A DNA stretch of 64,000 bases from Manis javanica. Lineage: Eukaryota; Chordata; Mammalia; Pholidota; Manidae. The position numbers were made by a program, and so were the translations under genes. The notes under the pieces were generated by a model. The model made no database searches. It saw only the letters and a list, made by a program, of their open reading frames with translations, and was not told the origin of the DNA. Position 1 is the stretch's first letter. Every line of letters starts with the position of its first letter. Positions 57,095-64,000 of the stretch are shown in pieces. Location of the stretch: the NCBI RefSeq assembly GCF_040802235.1, contig NC_133168.1, positions 30,895,759-30,959,758 of the forward strand, in the 5' to 3' direction.

Positions 57095-57300
57095 GCAGTT
57101 TTCTGTTTTAAGTGCTATGCACATTTTAGGCTTCTTAGGATGACCGCTTGTTTTGATTTGCCCAGGACTATCCTGATTTTAACACTGAAAGTCCCTTGCA
57201 GTTTTCTGTTTTAAGTGCTATGCACATTTTAGGCTTCTTAGGATGACCGCTTGTTTTGATTTGCCCAGGACTATCCTGATTTTAACACTGAAAGTCCCTT
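57095..57300. repeat. Perfect 103-bp tandem duplication
   Basis: Two adjacent copies, 57095-57197 and 57198-57300, each starting GCAGTTTTCTG, are identical base for base by my reading. Identity while the surroundings are old implies a very recent duplication or an assembly effect. The duplicated text plus 57301-57350 resembles a medium-frequency mammalian repeat ('aacactgaaagtcccttgtc'). Confidence 0.93.
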
Positions 57301-57350
57301 GTCCTGAGAAATTCCAGTCCCCAGCAAACCAGGACAGTTGGGCCACACTA

Positions 57351-58690
57351 GGCAAAATCAAATCCACCATTTGGTCTGGCCAAAATTTCCTCTATTTCAA
57401 ATGAAGGAAACTCTGTGCTTTCAACTCATGTGTCCTTAATCAGAAACAGTTAAAAACATTGATTTCATGTTAGTAGGGGCTCAGCCAGGTTTATTTATGT
57501 GCTTTATTTCATGTTCCCTTTCCTTACAACCTGCAGCTGAATGTTAAAAGTAAACATTCTTAGATCAGAATGGATCAAGTTGGATCTACCTTTTGAGCAT
57601 TAGATGTCTGAACAGATTCCATGATTGCATCAAGAACACCTTCATCTACCATCTACTCAGTACTTAGTAATATCACCTACTCAGACTTATAATTAAAGAC
57701 TGCCAGCATCTTTGCATCTGGTAATATGAACATAGATCCAGCTCTTGGCTTTTCATGGGAAGATTATTCACATTTTGGTTTATTTCCCTTACAGTTTATT
57801 GACCCACTGAGAAGTACATCTTTTACTGCCCCTGTAGGAAGAGACAAACCTGCATCCATTTCTAGGACATCCCACATCAAGGAGACAAAAATGAAAATCG
57901 GCAGCATGTGACAGGGTCGTTTAATGACTTTCCCCTGGCCAACTCTGTTCCATGGAGCAATTTAAGGTACACGAATGGTTCAGCTAACTGGCCTCGGGGA
58001 AAATCATTCTTACACCTACGCTTGATATACACACACCCGTCAACTCTCTTTCCTGCCCTGCAGCCACCCATATGAAATCCTTATACTCAAGGATGCAGCA
58101 GGTTCTTTCACTACCATCTCTGGGCTATAAGAATCAAAGAGCAAAATGGATGTTTTCCTCTGAGAACTGGCACTGAACAGAAGGAAGGAAATGACTATTC
58201 CAATTCAAGCATGTTTTAATCCCTGGAGAAGTGGGGACTGGGGAGGGGCAAAATTGGCTGAAGAATCAGTGGGAAAGTCATAAATTCTGTCTCTTGTCCC
58301 AACAACTAAGATTCTTCCTTTACAGTGCTGCCCACTTCTTTTTCTCTTTTCTCTTTTAAAAGAGTTTGGATAATGAACAGTCACTTTCTAAATTCTCAAG
58401 TTCAAAAATCTCTCAGTTAAAGAAGAAAAGGGAGTTTTTGAGTTTTTAAATCTCTAAAAGCTGGATGAATCATTTTAAAGTAAGCTCAGAGATTTCAAGA
58501 TGCACCTTATGACTACAGTGTCCTGAACTAAAGAATCTGACATTGAAACAAATCCTCAATTCTTTACCTCTTCTCTTTGATACTTTAAATATATTTAAGA
58601 AGGTCAACTTATATTCTTTATTTATTTGTAAGAATTGTCTATCACTCAAAGGGACAGTGAGCAGTAAACACTATTGCGGTCCACTTTTTA
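57351..58690. other. No gene recognised
   Basis: Short frames at 57726-57911 and 57877-58071 have no recognised similarity. Confidence 0.3.
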
Positions 58691-58694
58691 AAAC

Positions 58695-58970
58695 AGTAGT
58701 ACAATTGACCTAAACTTAATCATGAGGGCACAATGAGATGAGACCAGAAGGGAGGACATTCTACAAGTCGGCTGGCATGGACTTACCAAATGTCAGTGTC
58801 TCGAAAATAAAAAAAAATTTAAAAAAGGTGGTAATGGTGGGCTGTTCTAGAATAAAGGAGATTGAGAAGATAGACAAGCAAATAGAATATAGAGTCTTAT
58901 ACCTTAGTTATTGATTGTGATAACGGTATTGTGATTATGAAGAAGAATTCATTTGTTCTTAAGAGCCATA
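58695..58970 (+). mobile_element. Old LINE-1 3' UTR relic
   Basis: 'gacattctacaagtcgg', 'accaaatgtcagtgtc', 'gaataaaggagattgagaag' and 'ttattgattgtgataacggt' follow the order of an old L1M 3' UTR. Weakly preserved. Confidence 0.5.
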
Positions 58971-61090
58971 TGCAAAATTATTTAGAGGCAAAATGTCTCC
59001 AACTTATTATTTTTTTAATCAGCAAAGACAGAAATAAGGAGAAGAAAAGAAGGCAAATATTTAACAAACAAACTAGCCTAAATACTGATTTGGGACTCAC
59101 ATTGGAGGTTTATCACTTCTTTGCTCAAAGCCAGGCAAATCCACAAGTTCATCATTTGGCCTCAGAGTATAAATCCAGCTTTTTGGACATGTTCTAAAGA
59201 TGTGTCTTCAGGCTGGCCTCCATTCAAATTTTAGCTAAAAGAAAGAGTTTTACTCTCTGAAGAGGTATGTCAGAGCAGAAGAATTTCTTACAGATGTCCC
59301 TGTTAGAAATATTCTAAATTCTTTCTCCCAACTAAGTTTTAAATCAATTTCCACACCCACTTCATTATATTTTTAATTTAATTTGCAAATAGAATGGCAT
59401 TTACATTTTCTTGAGTAACTTTGTCCTTTCAATTACCTCTCATTTTCATTTCTAGAATCTCAATTATGTTATGATATATGCCACAATGATTGCATTGTAA
59501 GAAGTCATAAACCATGATAATAGGGAAGCTATTCATAAAAATATTCCCTCACTATCTATTCACACTAAGGGCTTGATTCATAAATTTGAATGAAAAATTT
59601 CATGATTATGTGAGTTGGTGGAAAACCTTTATGTTTTAATAGGTCAAATACCAGGGTACCGGGCATGTTCACATGTGAGAGTTTTTGAACATGGTATTAA
59701 ACTAAGCCTTTGGGGCTTCTTACTTTAAAATATCAAAAGTAGTTTGATGTAAATTCACTGTTTTGTAAAGAATCCTCAGTCACAAATTTGACCACTCTAC
59801 TCTTTTGTTGGGTCTCGTTTTTGAGCACTTGGCAGTGAGTACATGGGTCCTTAAAGATATGTTTTCAGCAGGCCATTGGCAAAATGGGTAACTTCAAAGT
59901 TTTGTCCCAATTCTTGATACCTTTGAAAGACTCACCTCTCTGAATAATACTAAGTCTTTCATAACTTTTACTTGAAGTATCAATTATTTTTTCTCAAAAA
60001 GCATTCTGTAATTCAATTAATTAAGGAATGTTAATAGTGCCACACTGGGCACTGTACTATGCAATGTAGGGAGAGATAGTATATTACATATGGGAGTTAT
60101 ATAAAGATTGTATCCTGGCTTCCTTTCTCATTACTGCAGCATAATTAAGTAATTCAAACATTTTTCCCCTACACCAAGAGTAGTGCAACTACACATTGTA
60201 TTATAGTCAGTTGGGTTATCAGCCTAGGGTTTGAGTTTCTTGAGCCAATTCCATGACATTTCTTTTAATGCTTTTAGGACCTATAAAACTTTGTGGTATA
60301 TAGTAGAGCCTTGAACATTATTGTTGTATAAAATGAGTGGATAGATGATGGATGGTTATCCTAGATGTCTATAAATTCTTCCATGATCCCACTGATACAA
60401 GCTTTAGGCTTTGGAGGCTGTTGGTTTCAGTATGTTACCAATTTTGTTTTGTGAACCTGGGATAAAATCATCATGATGAGGACAATGAAAAAGAATTCAA
60501 TTGTCTCATTTATATATCTTTTGCTGCTACTTTTCATTTGTAACATATTGAATACCACAGAAAATCTTCATGTCTGCCACCATGACCTTAGAAATTAGCT
60601 TCTGTAACCTCTGCTCTGTACTCGTTCAAGCTCTGCACCAGTTTTCTTACCAGTTCTCCTCAGGGCAAGGCCTATTGCAGGCTATCACACAGCTATTTGC
60701 TCCTCTGTGCTTGTTTGTAAGGAGATTCTGACCCAGTACTCATTAGCAAATGGAAATAAAGTCCAGGCTCAATGGACACACTATTTCCAGTGCTACAAAA
60801 GAATCTTCAAGTGTTTTGGACAGGAGGGGGAAGAATTAACTCACACTCAAATGACTTGAGTTAATAGTAACATTATTTGTATAATAAATACCAAGAGGTT
60901 AAAGCTATTAAATGACTTATAATCCAGTACTCAAGACAATGAGTAATAAAGAAAATACAGAAAATATAGTTTTTCTTACTCGAGTTAAATAAATGGCAGT
61001 AACTACATATACTACATGTACTGCACTAGTGACTTCTGCCTCTTTTGGTATAGCTGTTATATGATTTTGCATTTAGTGGCAACTAAATGA
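58971..61090. other. No gene or clear repeat recognised
   Basis: About 2.1 kb of AT-rich DNA. The 88-codon frame at 58931-59197 is Lys-rich and looks like chance. Confidence 0.3.
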
Positions 61091-61094
61091 AGCA

Positions 61095-61250
61095 TGATAG
61101 GTGCATTATATATACTATCTCTACTCCTCACAGCACTGGAAGTTAGGCTCTGTTTTCCCTGGTTTACAGATGCTGAAAGCTTCTCAGAAAGGTTAAATAA
61201 TTTGCCCTGGGTCACATAGCTAGGAAGAGCAACCTGGGAACCAGACATGG
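61095..61250 (-). mobile_element. MIR SINE relic
   Basis: 'ctctactcctcacagcactg', 'ctggtttacagatgctgaaa', 'ggttaaataatttgccctgg' and 'gtcacatagctaggaag' are a clear antisense MIR. Confidence 0.8.
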
Positions 61251-61558
61251 TTTTATCTCACTCCACGAATAAAATGTCTACATGAGCTTAAGGAAGTAAT
61301 ACAATGAATGTCTGACTTTTACTTAAGGAATTTAGTTGTAGAATGAGGGGCCACAGAAAAACAGGTTGTGACGTAGGCACTTTCAGTCTTCTGATTGTCT
61401 TCAGTACAGGATTTGGCCACCATTCTCTCTATCTTTACTGAGCAAGTTTTGTCTTAATGGAAATCACAATATCAGATCTATGTACCTGAGTTAAATTAAA
61501 TTTTCTTTACCTCTCTCAGGGATACTGGAAGTTTTCACTTTCCTCTAATTATTAGTAA

Positions 61559-61583
61559 AATCTTTTAACCATGTTAAAAGATT
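61559..61583. repeat. Perfect 11-bp inverted repeat
   Basis: AATCTTTTAAC (61559-61569), spacer CAT, GTTAAAAGATT (61573-61583). Function unknown. Confidence 0.9.
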
Positions 61584-61689
61584 CTCAGGTATAAGTTAGC
61601 AAGGGACATATATTTTGGAGATCCTACCTCATGAAATGCATGAAGTTGTATCTTTTATAACATTGGCTGCAGAGTCACCTGTGTATTAA

Positions 61690-62590
61690 TTATTCTGTGT
61701 ATAATTATTCATTGAAGATGTTTTTATTGAGTACCTTCCATGCATCAAGCATTATGCCAGCTGCAGGACAGGTTACTATATCATTTGCAGGTTCTGGCTC
61801 AAGATAAAATGTGGAGCACCTTGTTCAAAAACTACAAGTCTTAAGATGGCAACAGCAGAGCATTAAGCCAGACATGGAGCCTCCGATGCATCTGCATAGA
61901 TCATGTGCCTATGAGGCAGACCCTGGCTCAGTGCTTGGAATCTAAAGGTAAGCAGAAACTGCTCTTGCCCTTGTGGGACTTGTGGTCTAGTAGGAGAGAG
62001 AGATAATAAACAAATAAGCCCATTAAATAATTTGATTATTTGGTAATAATAAAAACCAAATATTAATAATAATTATATACTAAGTACTCTAAAGGAAAAG
62101 AATGACATTCTATGAGGTAGCTTATCAAAGAAATGAGACAGGCCTAGGCTCAGAGAAAGCACTGGGGGAAAAGTAATGTTTAAAGGATAGGGAGAAATAA
62201 ACTAGGGGTGAAGGAAGGGAGGAGGCTTTCAGGCCAAAAGAACATTTCATCTATGCATGCTCAGGGGAAGGACTTAGCATTTCACCTTACTGAGTAAAGA
62301 GAAGAGTGGTGGGAGTTAAGACCAAAGTTCCCAGACACTGGGCAGTAAACGGATTTGTTGGCCTGGGTGGGTATTTTGGTCTTTATCTTAGGGATGATGG
62401 GGGATCTGCTGAAAAATTTTAGCCAAGGGGCAGGTAGTGGTGGGTTTGCAACACAGAAGACAGGAAGGGGGACAAAGAAGATGTAGGTCCACTAGGGGGT
62501 GGCAGCTGGGGCCAGAGCAGGTGGTAGCTTAGCCTGGAGTAATGGCCTGGGTGGTGGCAGGTGTGGCTGGCTGAAAGAGGTGAACAGCTT
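61690..62590 (+). mobile_element. Ancient interspersed repeat, same family as 36255-37640
   Basis: 'ttttattgagtaccttccat', 'cccttgtgggacttgtgg', 'agagagataataaacaaata' and 'cagacactgggcagtaaac' follow the same order as the earlier copy. Family name uncertain. Confidence 0.4.
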
Positions 62591-64000
62591 TGGCAAGCAA
62601 ATGCAGAGGAGAAAGCAGGAGGCTTAGAGTGTTTTTAGTTGAACTTGCTTGAGTTTGATACTGACAGATGTTTAAAATTCAGGGCTCAAATGACATTTTG
62701 CTTGGCCTTGCCCTTTGGAGAAACTACTGAAAAAGAGGAGATAAATATTTGGAGTATGGGAAAGGAAGAAAGACTTTTTTCTTCTACAAACCAATCTCTC
62801 CTTGGGAGAACAAAATCGCTGGTTGTGTTAAGTCCTTTGAGTAGTGAGAGCATGGGTAGTTGCAGTTTGAGATTTGAAGCCTCATCTCACTCCACAGGAG
62901 CTGGTTTGTTCTGAGATGTTGGATCAGCTTGGAGGTGGAACTAATGCTGACAACAGCCGAAGTCCAGAAATGTTGCTGGATTCTCCCTGGCCTAAATGCC
63001 AGCATCTGTTAGCTTTCCTTGAAAAGGAAGTTCAGACCATTTCTGGAAGATCTGTAGAGATCTGAAGGGTCAAAAGCAAGTCTTTCTTGCAAAATTGCTT
63101 TAAGTAAAACTCGCTGTCAAAAAACAAGACAACCCATTCCTTTGATATAATCAATTTAAACAGTTGTAATGTAAAGATTTCCTCTCAATCTTTTGGCCTG
63201 AGGAAAACAATGACAAGATCAATGCCGAGCAAAGCTACACAGTGGCGTCCTTGCTCCTCCGCCTACAACCCTTGCTCTCCTTCCCACTCTGCAGCCCCAA
63301 CTCCTCCCTTTTTTTTAAGATGCTTCTATTTCCCAATTTCTGAATTCTTACTTACTTACTCAAGGAATCATCTTACATTGTTATGCTTCCCAGAGTAATT
63401 TTTACAAGACCATGCCAGTAAGGCAAAAATGTATTTGGAATGATGGCATTTCAAGCTCTCGGCTAATGTGCAGTGCATCTCAGCAGTCAGCTGACTCCTT
63501 GCAAAGCTGGCCTTACTGAGGGTCAGTAGTGTTAGGAATTAGCTGTGTGACAATCATGTACTAGGCACAGATTATAACTACTTACTAACTTAAACCTACC
63601 TACCCAACATTCAGTTATTAATAGTAATGGTGATTTGGTGAATTAAATCCATAATGAAATTCTGTTTGAATTTCAAAATCTCTTCTCCTACCAACCTATC
63701 AGAATTGCTGACAAGCTTGGCTAACAAGTCCGTGTGTGATCAGTTAGTTTTATGCAGTGTCTTCTTTCCTTTGGCTTCACTATTGCAGAGAAATGACAAG
63801 AAGTTAGGTACCAGCATGAAAAATAGGAGAAAGATGCACCATACTAGGCTGTTGATTTTTGAACGACTAATGCCTGATGATACTAGAAGAATGAACAACA
63901 CAGACACTCTCTTCTTCTACAAACAACAACACTCTCTTCTTCTACATACATGCAATCCAATCATCTTAGAGGATTTGATAAAAACAAAACAAAACAGTGC
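62591..64000. other. No gene recognised
   Basis: Frames at 62639-62914, 62784-63005, 62874-63065 and 63210-63398 have no recognised similarity. A short near-duplicate of about 20 bases (acactctcttcttctaca) occurs at about 63903 and 63930. Confidence 0.3.

Noticed and set aside
62639..63398. Cluster of short open frames near the right end
   Set aside because: Lengths of 62-91 codons are expected by chance; no similarity or splice context recognised.

Overview
This is AT-rich nuclear DNA from a eutherian mammal, an intergenic or intronic stretch made largely of transposable-element layers. No host protein-coding exon, functional RNA gene or CRISPR array could be supported. The mammalian assignment rests on MIR, L2, MER5-like and L1 relics, a thymosin beta-4 retrocopy and a nuclear copy of mammalian mitochondrial DNA. 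I see no Alu, B1/B2, carnivore tRNA-Lys SINE, ruminant or equine SINE. Together with the style of the L1 3' ends this suggests a laurasiatherian without an active SINE, such as a pangolin, but the species is an inference with modest confidence.

Layout. 0-1.5 kb: a MER5-like DNA transposon and an old L1 3' end. 1.5-7.1 kb: a cluster of one endogenous-retrovirus LTR family. It holds a 5' LTR fragment, a short provirus (LTR-PBS-1.2 kb internal-PPT-LTR) sitting inside an older solo LTR of the same family, and two antisense solo LTRs, one of which splits a MIR. 7.7-26.3 kb: a three-level nest of full-length or near full-length L1 elements, all on the minus strand. L1-A (7694-26262) contains L1-B (12707-24355), which contains L1-C (15357-20953). 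Each has its own target-site duplication, and a further solo LTR lies inside L1-A. 26.3-30 kb: MIR and L2 relics.

30.05-33.59 kb: an ancient nuclear mitochondrial insertion (NUMT) made of two mtDNA blocks (COX1 3' end to ATP6, then control-region end to 16S rRNA) fused at about 31.61 kb. 33.6-48.2 kb: old L1M, MER5-like, MaLR-like, L2, MIR and L1 fragments, microsatellites, and a single-copy stretch with a perfect palindrome. 48.2-49.4 kb: an antisense LTR of a different family followed by a TMSB4X processed pseudogene. 49.4-64 kb: MIR, L2 and L1 relics, one more LTR of the first family (52170-52580), a perfect 103-bp tandem duplication, and long stretches without recognisable features.

No genes work together here. 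What the window records is insertion order. The most interesting parts are the compact, apparently non-autonomous LTR element with complete cis signals, the L1 nest, and the NUMT junction. All family names come from reading the sequence, with no database search; boundaries given to the base are those fixed by terminal TG/CA and target-site duplications, and other limits are approximate.
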